A stretch of DNA of 64,000 nt from NCBI GenBank assembly GCA_958510875.1, contig OY294067.1:30616912-30680911 (forward strand), written 5' to 3'. This DNA is from Endomychus coccineus. Taxonomy: Eukaryota; Arthropoda; Insecta; Coleoptera; Endomychidae. Numbering within the stretch: position 1 is the stretch's first letter; each line of letters begins with the position of its first letter. Below, in pieces: positions 1 through 11,500 of the stretch. A program made the translations under genes and the position numbers. The notes under the pieces are model-generated. The model was not told where the DNA came from. It did not search any database and worked only from the letters and a program-made list of their open reading frames with translations.

Positions 1-360
1 ACCATCAATTAATACTTCTGGATCCAATTTACAGAATAGTAATATTATTTTATGTTGAATTCCTGAGTTTTTAACTTCGACTTAAAATAAGATTTTTTGA
101 TGTCTGCATTGAAAGAATATTTTATATTTGTTGATTATTTTCAGATATAGTTTTAATAAATACCATCAAGAGCTCAGTATGATGACCTTTCTCTCTTCAT
201 CATCCAACTGAAGATAAAATGAAAAGTATTCCTACGTAATATTCAGTTTCTAATTTCTTAGATGTTATTTTCAGTGTTATGAGTAGTCAAGTACAACAAT
301 TGTGCACTGTAATGATACTTGCTCCTAAATAACTATCAAAAAAATAAAAATAACACCTAC

Positions 361-822
361 ATGGTTGTGGTCCCCATGACCACCTGCTCAATAAACTTTC
401 CACAGAAGGAATTAACAATTTTTCTTTTACTTGGGATTTACGCTCTTGTTCTTCTAAATCCAATTTCTGACATGACGAACAATTGCAACCTGAACTAGGA
501 CCACAGATTCCATCACAGCAGGTGCAAGTTAATACCTGCAACAGTTAATATTTGTGAAATGAGATAACTCTGTAATGTTTATATTATATAAATGTACCCT
601 TTGGCCACAATAATATTTTCCAAGTTCTCCTTTCTTTGAAGTAACACCAACACTATTAACAAATTCATCTGCAAATGGTCCTGTAAGTTCTCCATCAATA
701 ATCAATTCGTTCCAATGATTTATTAAACTTTCTTGACATTTAAATAATGATTGTAAATCTACTTTCAACCATTTTAAATCTAAACGCTGTTGCGGCTTCA
801 ATAATGTCTCGCTTTGAGACAT
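361..822 (-). CDS. Unrecognised cysteine-rich protein, 5' coding exons (partial)
   Basis: Exon 1 is 598-822 (ATG at 822, 75 codons) and exon 2 is 361-535. They join at a GTACAT donor and a TTGCAG acceptor without a frame change. Exon 2 ends at a GTAGGT donor and the gene continues off the left edge. The start is acidic and polar (MSQSETLLKPQQRLDLKWLK), includes the segment GVTSKKGELGKYYC, and then has a dense cysteine cluster, TCTCCDGICGPSSGCNCSSC, which probably binds zinc. I do not recognise the family. The good splice sites and the compositionally normal protein argue for a real host gene. No transposon hallmarks are seen in it. Confidence 0.6.
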
Positions 823-2057
823 TTTGTTTAGCCAATGTTTTAAGTGAAAAACATTTGAAAATTACATTTTTTAAAGGTTTAATTCCCAATAATCGGTGAA
901 ATTTGACAATTTTGATGACAGAATAAACACGTTTGACAGCAAATCAAAAATTTATTATACTTAGACGCCTGTCAAAACCCAACATAAGGCAAACAAATTT
1001 GATGTACGAATAATTTTTAATTGTAAGAAATGAAATAAGTTATATATTTTTCTCACTGAAAGAGAAATTTAAAAACTTCTGACAGAAGACAGATACTGCA
1101 TGCAACAGCAGCACAGCACTACAGCACTGCAACCACAGAACAATTTGTGATAGGTGTCTGCAGCTTAGAACAGGTCTGTGGAATTGTGGAGTCAAGTTGG
1201 AGTCGACCCATGAATGTTGGTGAAAATGTCCGAGTGTACATGAGCTTTAATAATACATTTGTTGTACAAGGGCAAGGAAAGTCAATCAACTACAAAACAA
1301 ACTTTCAAATAACCTACCAACTTAGTATTCCCAAGAATGTATAAAAATTAAAAAAACTAACCAGTGAAAAAATTTACAAGTAACCTGCGATGACCTTGGC
1401 GCTTGGAGTTTTGAACCTACTCTAATGAGAAGCGAATGCATAAGCAGCCGGAGTCTACACACAAGCATCCTGACCCACTATTTTCGTGCCGAGCATTTGC
1501 CACATGTTTCGATAGGAGTGTTAGATTGGTGGCCTATCTTTGCCTTAAATATTATTTGTACATACATAACAAGTTACAAGGTCCAATTTAAACTATTTAT
1601 TACTAATTAAGAATTTAAATAAACGACAACAAAGAATTTTATTCAAAGAATATGTGTAGTCACATTTTTCTTTAATAATCGATTCGTTGATCCTTCGTAT
1701 GGGAGGATATTAGGCAAGAGTGGTACCTCCTACCCATACAGTTAATATTATGCGAATTAACTGTTGATATACCGCATTCAAGGTTGAACCTGCATCGACG
1801 GTTGTGGCCAAGGAGGTGAACCTTCCGATAATGCATTTTGGCTCCCGATTTCAAAACTCCAAGCGGCTAGGTTAGTTTGTTTTTATATTTTTGGTAATAC
1901 TAGGTTAGTAGGTTATTTATAGTGATTGATGTTCCTGTTTGTACACATTTGATTTTCCTTGACCTCGAACACATGTATTTTAATTTAAATGTCTTGAGAT
2001 GAAGAGTTTACTCTATATATAGAACTTTTTGGTTATTAGTTCCCAACAGTATTCTCT

Positions 2058-2128
<71 letters not shown>

Positions 2129-2403
2129 ATTAGGCTGGCACGCTGGCAGACTAAGGGCACGTTCCAGTTTTCAGTATAAGTAATTAGGTATAGTTCAATT
2201 GAATTCGAGGCAATATTAAATTAGTGAAGATCGAAATTTTAACACTTATTTTATTTGCGTATAAACAAGATACCTAGACCTGACCTCTTACGTTCTCAAG
2301 AGTTGTAAAGTCTAAAGTGTTTACTCTATGGAACTGATGGGAATATCAATGTACTGTTAAACGTCAAAAAATAGGCCATAGAAGTAAATAGATATCTCTA
2401 ATC
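823..2403. other. Intergenic region; nothing recognised apart from a CT tract
   Basis: Upstream flank of the minus-strand cysteine-rich gene. Short open frames at 1147-1344, 1425-1610 and 1672-1854 have no recognisable domain, and no tRNA or snRNA fold was convincing. A long CT microsatellite lies at 2061-2126. Confidence 0.5.
2061..2126. repeat. (TC)n microsatellite
   Basis: About 33 uninterrupted TC dinucleotides, preceded by an imperfect TTCTC run. Confidence 0.97.
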
Positions 2404-2522
2404 CACGGTTGTATACACAAGTCCGGAAACTCTATGGTTGAGTTGAGTCGCATACGGGTCCCCACGGTCGTAGTCCCTCGCTCAGCCACTAGCTAGCGCT
2501 TGGATCACGAGGGATGTAATAC

Positions 2523-2566
2523 CATAGCTGACTCTACTAGGTAGTACGGTAGTAGAGTTATCTATG
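2523..2566. mobile_element. 44-bp palindromic micro-element
   Basis: An imperfect palindrome with CATAG at one end and CTATG at the other. It contains the CTCTACTA...TAGTAGAG arms also found in the 38-bp element at 41396. The flanks TGTAATAC and GGTAAAAC match at 6 of 8 positions, as expected for an old 8-bp TSD. Confidence 0.55.
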
Positions 2567-2610
2567 GGTAAAACGATTTCTTCCCGGAATCACAAGCAGT
2601 GTTACTAATG

Positions 2611-3871
2611 CAACGAGGTCTAGTATAGAGTAGACAAGTAGTGTGTTAAGCATAGGGAGCCGCTGGTAACCTGTCGGACATTCTGTCCTTCTCGCACATG
2701 TAGTACGCTCGTAGTGCGCTCTCACTCGCACGGTCTCCCCTTCTACACCGAATTTTTAACTTTCTGGAAGTTGTTAAAATCAAATAGGCGCGCTTTTTAA
2801 AGTTGTGGAGCAGAAGAAGTAATATAGGGATCCGAAATGATAATTAGGTATCTGCTTTACCATTCCAGTATGGCGGACGAGTTGTCAGATTATTTGTTTA
2901 CGTACATATAAAGCAATGCGGAATGCGTATATCTTGATTTTGTTTCTAATTTAAGTGGTGATCTGTGAGGAGAGTAGATTTAATTTTGATTTCTGGAAAA
3001 GTCATAGGAAATATCGTATAACAAACAAGTTTTAGAGTTTATAAAATATAAACTTATGCCTCTAATAAAAATGCCAGGTGGAATCTAAAAAGTAATACGT
3101 ACTTCAATCCCCAAGAGTGATAATTATGTTAAGTTATAAAACATAATATAATTTTATTATGTTAAATAAATATATTGGAAATGTGTATAAGTGTGTAACA
3201 CAATAAAAAAAGTTGTCATGTTGTCGTAACAACATCAGTCATATTATCAATTGAAGTATCGGGCAAAGTCTTATTTGTATTAAAATTAAGTCTAAAACAA
3301 GAAATATAATAATAAATAATAGTAACATTGCTTTCAAATTGATTGTGTATATATATATCAGTACCTCTTTACAGCTTTATTAATAGTGGGCTTAGCATCT
3401 GACGATAATACATATCTATTACCAGTATTGGTTATATATTTATCTTCAAAATGATCACTACAAACTGTAGAAGACTTCGATATTTGACTTTCATGCAAAT
3501 CAAAAAATTCACACCACTCTTTTTTAAATCTACAAAAAAAAATAAACAAACACGTATATAGGTTATGTATATATTCTATTATATTATACGTATTTTATTA
3601 TAAAAAAAACTTACTTAAAAAAACTCCTATATGGTTTTTATTTTTCTTACAAGATTTGCAAATGCCAACCATTTTTATTAGTATCACAAAGAGTATAAGA
3701 ATATAACAGAACTTTGAAATATAATATAACACGAGCATACCGTCATAATTGAGGAGAATTAAGGGGAAATCGTGCGAGTGAGAGCGCAGTACATATGTGC
3801 GAGAAGGACAGAATGTCCGACAAATTACCCGTGAAAGGCTTAGTTGTCTACTCTATGTATAGACCTCGTTG
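2611..3871 (-). mobile_element. P-superfamily-like element, 1,261 bp, with 8-bp TSD and THAP domain
   Basis: The perfect TSD TACTAATG lies at 2603-2610 and 3872-3879. The inverted termini begin CAACGAGGTCTA and share about 26 outer bases. A second, inner conserved block follows (GTCGGACATTCTGTCCTTCT and a GTGCGAGTGAGAGCGC-type segment). An 8-bp TSD plus a THAP domain is the combination expected of the P superfamily. Most of the transposase is missing, so this looks like a deleted derivative. A 304-bp relative is at 42434-42737. Confidence 0.8.
3361..3672 (-). pseudogene. THAP zinc-finger remnant of the P-like element
   Basis: On the minus strand, MVGICKSCKKNKNHIGVF (3672 down to about 3615) gives the first zinc-binding pair C-x2-C. 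After a GTAAGT...TTGTAG intron-like gap, 3529-3361 gives FKKEWCEFFDLHESQ, then VCSDHF (C-x2-H), then an AKPTIN tail like the THAP AVPTIF box. Together this is a full C2CH THAP layout, a sequence-specific DNA-binding domain typical of P-type transposases. The two parts are one base out of phase at the predicted splice, next to a poly-T run, so the copy is probably broken. Confidence 0.7.
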
Positions 3872-3984
3872 TACTAATGCCCATTTGCACCGTTGAAATG
3901 GAAAGTAATAAGGTAATATAATACACAATTGTCGTAGTGAATTCTACTGAAAACTGTTATTTTCGTAGAGAACTATTGTAAAGA

Positions 3985-4705
3985 AGAGCCGTATCCCTAA
4001 TTTTTCGGAAACTGAGAAGCAACTGCTTTTAAGTCTTGTGCATAAATATAAGCACAGTATTGAATGCAAGAAAACTATTGGTGTCAGGGTTGCTGAGAAG
4101 AACAAGGCCTGGAAAGCTGTAGGCAATGAATTCAATTCTTCATGTTCAGAATCGAGGTATAGAGAGGTGCATTCACTTGAAAAATTTTACAGCAACAGAA
4201 ACATGGATGTGCGGAAAGTTGTAGCTCAATTTATTCTCTTCATTAAAAATCTATTATTCACAGGATTCAATCAATGTGCCAATGGAACCTGATAATTGTG
4301 ACGAACCTGGTAATTCTAACGATGAAATCAAAACTACTGATGTGGTAAGGTATTTTGGAAAACATAAATATATCGTAGAAACATAATATTTTTTATGACA
4401 GAATCAACCAGGCTGGGGACTGAGGGAATTCAAGAGCAGCATGTTGAGAACTCGAAAGACAACTATCTTGGCAAATGCAACATCCAGTAGGAGAAGACCT
4501 TTAGTTTCTCGGGAATTGACATCCTCGACAATCGCGGAGAAATATTATTTCCTCCTGGACAAAAGATTGGCCATTGCAGACATGGAATTAAAAAAAAGGT
4601 CAAAATGATGTGAAATGGCAGCTTGAACAGCAAGACCTCATGAGGGAAGCCCTGCTGAATTAGAGATAAAGAAAGAAACACTTGTTAATTTGAAAGCAAA
4701 ACAGT
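3985..4705 (+). pseudogene. Myb/SANT-like DNA-binding ORF of the 3.66-kb transposon (decayed)
   Basis: The plus strand reads IPNFSETEKQLLLSLVHKYK, then IECKKT, AEKNKAWKAVGNEFN and LEKFYSNRNMDVRKV. These are the hallmarks of the zeste-type Myb/SANT-like domain. Further down (about 4410-4700) a reading with frame changes gives AEKYYFLLDKRLAIADMEL and a glutamine/glutamate-rich helix, the usual C-terminal coiled coil of these proteins. Frameshifts and a stop near 4600 indicate a pseudogene. Such ORFs often accompany DNA transposons as DNA-binding partners. Confidence 0.6.
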
Positions 4706-4866
4706 AATTTTATAATTTTTAGTTAGAAGTAGTAAGAATCTATGTAATTTGTCAATGTTTTTCCTCTATTACTATATATTTTTTTTTTAGATTGTAAAGG
4801 ATCTTTACTTGTTGGAATGGAAATCCATTATGTTACAAATGAACACTACAGTGTAGTGTTGATTTG

Positions 4867-4869
<3 letters not shown>

Positions 4870-4961
<92 letters not shown>
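4870..4961. repeat. (AT)n microsatellite
   Basis: A long uninterrupted AT dinucleotide tract inside the 3.66-kb transposon. The open frame across it (poly-Ile-Tyr) is an artefact. Confidence 0.97.
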
Positions 4962-4965
<4 letters not shown>

Positions 4966-5340
4966 ATTTCATAGGTATTTTGGATCACTGCATTTTTTTA
5001 ATTTATGACTTGTTCTCATTGCCACTAGTAAATTTTTTATAAAATTCAACCAAACTGATGTGTAGATTCTTATATTTTTATAAATCATTTAAATAATTAT
5101 CAATTAAATGTGTTCTTTTATTTATGATTCTAATTTGAGAGGAATATAACTGTTACTCTTGTCAAAATGTATTACTCACCTTAAAAATAACTTCCCCTTT
5201 TTCGTACATATAAAAGACCTTTGAAACGATTTCTTTCCGGAGTATGTACTTATTATCTAAGGCTTTTTTTGGTAGTAATTTAAAAAGGAAATGTTTGAAA
5301 ATAATCGATCGCATATAAACATTTTTTTAATTAAATTAGG

Positions 5341-5760
5341 ATTACAATCAAAATACATGTATACTAATAAACTATAAAAGAGTTCAGACTGTGGATATAT
5401 CATAACACTATAAATAAGAAATAATCACCCTTATCCACTAAAAATACTACTAAAGTACTGAGGACCTTTCGGCTACCAAGTAGCCATCATCAGAGTAAAC
5501 TAAATTATAAATCAAAATGTGCCTATTTAAATACTATTAATGTAAACAAAGGGTTACCCTCAGCAGGAGATAAATCGAAATTTAGTAAATTGCTTTTTTG
5601 TTTATACATTTCCATCCCTTCTAATATACCTAGGTATTTGTCTGTACTGTGTTTTAAAAGTGATAAACTTTCTTGAGAAATGGTGTGACCTGTATTTAAA
5701 ATATGTTCGGCTATCGCTTATTTTTCACTATTATTTTTCTTTATAAAATGTTCCTTATAA
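5341..5760 (-). pseudogene. Penelope-like element, 3' fragment
   Basis: The minus strand reads AIAEHILNTGHTISQESLSL, then LLKHSTDKYLGILEGMEMYK and LLNFDLSPAEGNPLF, then a stop. This is the C-terminal tail that follows the GIY-YIG nuclease in Penelope-like retroelements. Downstream (5520 to 5450) is terminal sequence with a hammerhead motif. Similar tails are at 55545-55700 and 63370-63690. Only the end of the element remains. Confidence 0.7.
5455..5497 (-). ncRNA. Hammerhead ribozyme motif (Penelope-like terminus)
   Basis: On the minus strand: helix I strand TACT; core CTGATGA (5493-5487); one extra U; helix II GGCTAC/GTAGCC (5485-5471); GAAA (5470-5467); a tiny helix III AGG/CCT; cleavage triplet CTC ending at 5460; then AGTA pairing back to TACT. 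All conserved core bases are present. Helix III is too short to be stable in a monomer and is nearly self-complementary, as in known Penelope-like hammerheads. Confidence 0.75.
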
Positions 5761-6060
5761 CGAGTTGAAACGATTTCTTCCCGGAATCGCAGGCATCCAC
5801 TTTTTTCGCATTTCTGCATCTTTCGGCACTTTAAAAACAGAAGTTTTTTGTTTTGCACTTTTGTACCCCGTTTTGCATTTAGGCACAATGCAGTTTCATT
5901 CTTGCTGAAAACGCAGGTATTCCTTCTGTTTACAAGTTAACTGTCAAATGTCACAGAATAAGAATACTCTTCATAGAGATCAAGATGATACTCTTACGTG
6001 ACGCCCACAGTCGTACATAGGAAACAGCCTCGAGTTTCCAGACCTGTCTATACGACCGTG

Positions 6061-8588
6061 CTCTAATCTAAACATATTTGAATAATCAATTCACGAGGAC
6101 AGGCATGAAAGTATTTTAAATTAATTCACTAGTAAATTGTCAAAAGTAATATACCTAGAAACGCGTCGTCGTCACAATAAGCAAAAGTCTCTTATTACTT
6201 AAAAAGATACGTGTGGCACTCGGGGACTGCCGCGGTAAAGCTATTGCATAGCATTTTTCTCAACTTATGCAATTATAATTATTTATTTATTTTTAATTTA
6301 TGCAGTATTTTTTTTTCTTTGATATTAATTCAAGTTTTTTCTTTGATATTAACTCAAGTTACACAAAAAACATAGATAATAAATAGTACACGTGCTTGGT
6401 TTAATAGTTTCTATTATATACATAGTGAAGAGTGAATATATATATACAGCATGTCCCAAGTTTTAGTAGCAGAACTTCAACAGTCGATAAAAAATTTGAT
6501 TTCGAGAAAAAAGTTCCTATTAACATATATGCAAAAAATTCATTCAAACGTTAGAACAAGTAACAAAACCAAAAAATTTACCATGTTTTTTTACATAAAA
6601 GTTGATTTTTCTCGAAAACGGTCAACTTTAGAGGTTATAACCAAGAATACCTTTTTTGTGTAGAAAACATTGGCGGTTCAAATATATTTTTTCCAGTGGC
6701 GTAGAAGTTGGGGAGAAAAACATCCACTACCCCTTCAAAATCTTCACGAATTATGAGTAAAAAAAATTTTTGGTCGCATAGAACATAGCTTGTTGCTATG
6801 AGTAAAAAATGTTCGCGAAAGATGTTTTCTGTACGATGAACGGTTCCGGAGATATTTGCAAATAACTAAATTTTTGTTCCAATTTCAACACCCGAATGAC
6901 GTTCACGTGAGGAGCGCGTAGCTCGCGAGGTAGAAAAGTGCAAATCTTCGGAACATATAACGTCTTTGCGAGGACTTTTCGCATGCGGTTTTCACTTCAT
7001 GTCGTTAGTTTATGAACGGGGTCAACTAAATAGCATAGTCTCGGGCCCCAAAATGTCGATTAAATAGGAAAATTTAATTAAAATAGAAACAGGTACTCTC
7101 AGGTCTCAGCTACGCGCGTCTAACGTATAAACTCTAACTGACGCGTAGCGAGCTCCTCGAGGCATATGTCAAAATGATTACGTTCGTAGCTAATTACATG
7201 GGACGTCTGGCGTTCATGCAATTGTCTTTTTATACAATTCGAACTTTCTAATTTCGTTAGGCCACGGAAGTCTAAAGCGCTAGAGTGTTATAACATTCGT
7301 ATAAAATAGCGAAATTTCTCACTTTTAGATACTTCAAATTAATTAATTTGACACAAGTTTTGATAAATACTGCATTTGTGATAAATAAAATGTATGTATA
7401 TAGAGTACTCACTCATTTTCTTTCACTATTTTTTCATCACTTTCTTCATTAATAAATGCACTTTGTTTATTCATATTTAAAACACTTTATACACAAATTT
7501 TACGCGTACAGCTATTCACCAGCAACTGCTATTCACTGTTGTGGCATTATAAAGATATGATAGTTACCTATACACCTATATACTTTCTCACAAACAGCTG
7601 CTTACGTATTCGTCCGATTTCGGAGCAGCTCGTCTCGATCCGTGCGAGCTTGGTATAGTCGTACCATATACAATTATACATACACGTTAAGCGAACGCTC
7701 GGCCGAGCTACATGTTAAGTTATTTTCGTTACGGAATTTCTTGATTCGGTCGCCGCGCTAAAAGCTATATGCAATAGCTTAAAAATATTTTTATTGAACG
7801 TTGTGCTTTTATGAGATGAAAGCGACAATTGCACTATGTGATTATCGATATAATTCATTAATAGTCCAAAGCCTCCATTCTATCAGGTAAAATTTACCTG
7901 AGGGAAATAGTCGATTAACACATAATGATCAACAATCATTATTTTAATATGTCTATTCTTGTATGTTTAATAATCGTTGCATCAGTTTTATGGTTCGTCT
8001 GTCACTCCAAAAATGTAATAGAAATTAAAAGTAGATATTTGTGGATTGCCAATCGACAACATACCTAAATATAACAAATATCAACGAAAAATACTTAACT
8101 GACTACTTTATACTTCCACCTCCATCTCAAACATAAGCAAATTTGTTTCGAGTAGTCAATTTATTTGAACGAACGGATATGAACGAGTACCTACGATTGT
8201 GATTCAAATTTAAATTTCCTACAATATAAATACACCCTTCGTCCCTATTATGCGGAGAAACCCTCCCCTAAGTCTTGCGCATTCTGAAATAATCATGTTA
8301 GCTCTACCCCTATGAGTGTCGGTTCCGGGTTGCCTTTCTCCCACTTTCATTCGTAAAGCTAAAATTTTGAATTTTGATGGTAGTTTAGAGTATCGGCAGT
8401 TTGTCTTAAGCAAGCAAAGGTCAGAACCAAACAGAAATTTTATAATTATTAACATCAACGATGGAAGTTTATCGATCTCATATCTAACCTATTCCATGTG
8501 TTTCAAATGGTTATAAATTATGCTATACTTCGAACTGAAGTAGTAGTAAGTGAATCGCGTAATATACCAGACCATTCCGTAAACAGAT
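6061..8588. other. Region upstream of the acyltransferase gene; repeat-like, no gene
   Basis: No coding domain recognised. The sequence at 6450-7020 is low complexity with CTCGAAAAC/TTCGAGAAAA motifs like those at 57330-57560, suggesting a shared repeat. Near-palindromic AAAGCTATTGCATAGC (about 6237) and AAAGCTATATGCAATAGC (about 7760) occur in the same orientation 1.5 kb apart. The stretch 7950-8588 should hold the promoter and 5' UTR of the acyltransferase gene. Confidence 0.4.
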
Positions 8589-11500
8589 ATGATTGTTTCA
8601 TATTCGGAAGTAATTTTAGCTAGTTGCATATTAATTTTACCTTTATTATACCAATCTAGTCATGTCTTTAGATATTATCTGAAGTTTTCTTTCTATACAG
8701 CTGTGTGTATGTTTAATTCTCTTGTACTAATACCGTATATGGGGCTGTATAAGCCTACGGATTGCCGGCACCTACTGTAAGTTATTCTGTGAAAATTGTT
8801 CTGAATATATTCGTAAAGTAAAATATTTTATAGGACTGCTAGCTACCCCTGTTCTATTATTGCACCAATTATTGGTGTAAATTGGTCTGTGAGGGGTGAA
8901 GAGTATTTATCTGAAGAAAAAGCATGTATTATAGTTTCAAATCATCAAAGTGTTGTAGATATCACGGGTAAGTTCTAATCAACAACAAATATGAGTTTTT
9001 TCAGCATGAATGAAAAATTAATATCGGTGATAAAGTTGACTCTGATAGAATAGATTTTTCTTATTTTGCACTCAATATTTTCTCTACATATGGCTAATAT
9101 TGTTGATTTGAACTATCGTGGATATATTTATTTAACCTCTATAACTTTTATCAAGAACCCTATTGATTCTGAATAACCTTCAACCATCTGGTTACAAAAT
9201 TTATTTGTAATCATTATCAAACAAAACAATTCAACAACGAAGGAAACTAACTTTATATCATTTATTCCGACCAATTAACAGGGTGATTGCCGTAATGCAG
9301 TTATGGTCACATAACGTCCGACTTGAGGTAATATTTTCCGGAATGTGATCATAGATTTTTGTTTATCATTTACTTATCACCGGTGAAAATTGTCGTGAAT
9401 TATAAAATCGAACATAATATTCTTGATTTTCATTATTATCGAAACACTTTAAATGTGGCGTTGTTTGAATAAATGCAAAAGAGGTTTTTTAAATAAGAAA
9501 TTGGGTTTAAATTTTAATATTCAACTTTGATAAGGCTTTGACACTGTAAAGTTCAGGGGGCATGATATGAATTAAATTGACTTGAGCAAAGATTGCTATT
9601 ACAAATAAAATAGCAGATACGACATAGTGGGCTAGTATATTTTATTTTTCTTTGACTAAACGACAGGGAAACCTATAATCTTCGTAAAACATCGTGTGAT
9701 CAGCGGTGGAGGCAGTCATTGAAATTTTTCTTGAAAGTGTGAAGGTTATATATAGGCATCAGTGAAGGTCGCAATGTATATGGTTGGGTCTTGAATGAGG
9801 AATTAATTTTTATGTAGATAGCCTGCAGTTTGTTAGGTACCAATGCGTGAAAAATAGGGTGTACTCCATTGTTTTTCACTGCCATCACCGTATATATTTG
9901 TGCAAAGAGTGAGGAGGCAGCAGTAAAAGTTCCATCGGCGTTCCGTGTTGTGTCATCCAAAAGAGGAAACCAACTTTGTCTTCCAAAAATTATAATTCTG
10001 TTTTGATCCTCCTCGGTATCATCCAACAGAAAATTCTCATGTACCCCCGGTTGTACTTCGTAAATTTTGTTTACTTCGGGCATAATTGAATCTGCTTAAC
10101 TCAATGGATTTGGAGGTGCAGCATGGATTTCATTGCGTTTCCGCCGTATGTTTTTTTTTTCAAAGCGCAGCTGCTTGGTAATTTTCCTTGTGCTGCATGT
10201 AATGCGAAAAAATATGTAAAATGAATACAAGAATAGTTATTCTTCTCTTCTTCATATACTTTTATGTATATTGTACACGAACAACGCAATTTTGAACACT
10301 TATCTGTGCTGTTCCTTCCATTGTTTGTTTTGTTCTTCTTTAGATTCTGGTGACTACTGGCCACACTGCAGCCGCGGAAGAATCGTGTGTATGTATCCAT
10401 CACGTGTGTGCACTCTCGCTTTACAAATATCTCTTCTCTCACATTTCCAAAATTTAATATTGAGGTCTCATTTGCTTACTGCATCAAATTGATAAATAAA
10501 ACCACCGAATGAAAATTTTTCTTTTCCTCTTTCCGACAAAATTTCCATCTGCATATTGAAAGTTTCACTTATAGGGAGGGCTTGATAATAATGAAAGGAT
10601 ATATAAAGATAATTCAGGGATTGTTAGTTAAGACTAAGAAATAGTTTTTCTACTACGATCCGGTGTAAATTACCTCTTGGCACGGAATAGAAAACCAAGC
10701 TTCTATGAAGCAGTTTTCGCAATGAAACTCACAAGACAGCCCCATGAGAGGAGATGTTGGTGGTGATTCCGAGCGTGAATATCGAAGATTTCATAGGAAC
10801 AGTTGTACCTGACATCATATTTAGGATAATATGATCCCGGAGAAGATGCAAGCTTGAGTTTTGGTTGCATTAAACTGTACTAGATTATCAGATCACTGTT
10901 TCAAAATTCTTGGCAGATCTTCATTTATTGCATCGACCTGTCTCTGTCTTTCACTTCTGGCTTCATTGTGGCTCTGGAGGGGACAGGAAAGTTACTTCCA
11001 GCAGGTGACAGAACGCAGTTAACCACGGGGATGAAGGCAGTGAACTGTGTAGCGTGAATGCAATAAATACGGCTACACAAATCACTAGAATCAGTTTCAG
11101 CTCAAGCCTCAAGCCTGCCCTGAAGATGCCACCTGTAATGGTTGGTGAAACGTCGGCATCAAGTCGTGCTACTGTAACGCGGAATCCGTCCGGAAGCCAA
11201 GATTAGCTATCCGCGGAAGTCTACTATTCAAGATAAAGAAGTACAGCTTTACAAGGAAAATTTGAAGAAAGTTTATCTACTTATAGCTTAACATTTCGTA
11301 AACGAATCCCTTATTGAAAAAGTGTTTCAGGCATATCACCAATATTTAAAACAACCATTCAACAATACCCTTTACAACGGGATATGCGAATTAAAAAATT
11401 ACCCTCATCTGCAGCATGCAGGAAGTTTTTTTCATAACTTTGTAAGCGCTATAAATATGTATAACCGTTTCAAATTTCAGCTTTATACCACTTAATAGTC

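Larger units (their letters stand above)
2404..6060 (+). mobile_element. 3.66-kb DNA transposon with 8-bp TSD, Myb/SANT ORF and nested insertions
   Basis: The perfect 8-bp direct repeat CTCTAATC lies at 2396-2403 and 6061-6068. The ends between them are inverted: the left begins CACGGTTGTATACACAAG and the right, read on the minus strand, begins CACGGTCGTATAGACAGG. Both continue into CTGGAAACTC-like sequence. TSD length and CA-starting termini fit the hAT or P superfamilies. The recognisable coding content is a Myb/SANT-like segment (3985-4705); no catalytic transposase domain is visible. Nested inside are a P-like element (2611-3871), a 44-bp palindrome (2523-2566) and a Penelope-like fragment with a hammerhead (5341-5760). 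Related termini occur at 34899-35428. Confidence 0.75.

Noticed and set aside
1672..1860. Structured-looking, GC-richer block considered as a small RNA gene
   Set aside because: No acceptor stem or conserved tRNA/snRNA boxes could be paired by eye.
4817..5008. Open frame with a poly-Ile-Tyr core
   Set aside because: Pure translation of the (AT)n microsatellite.
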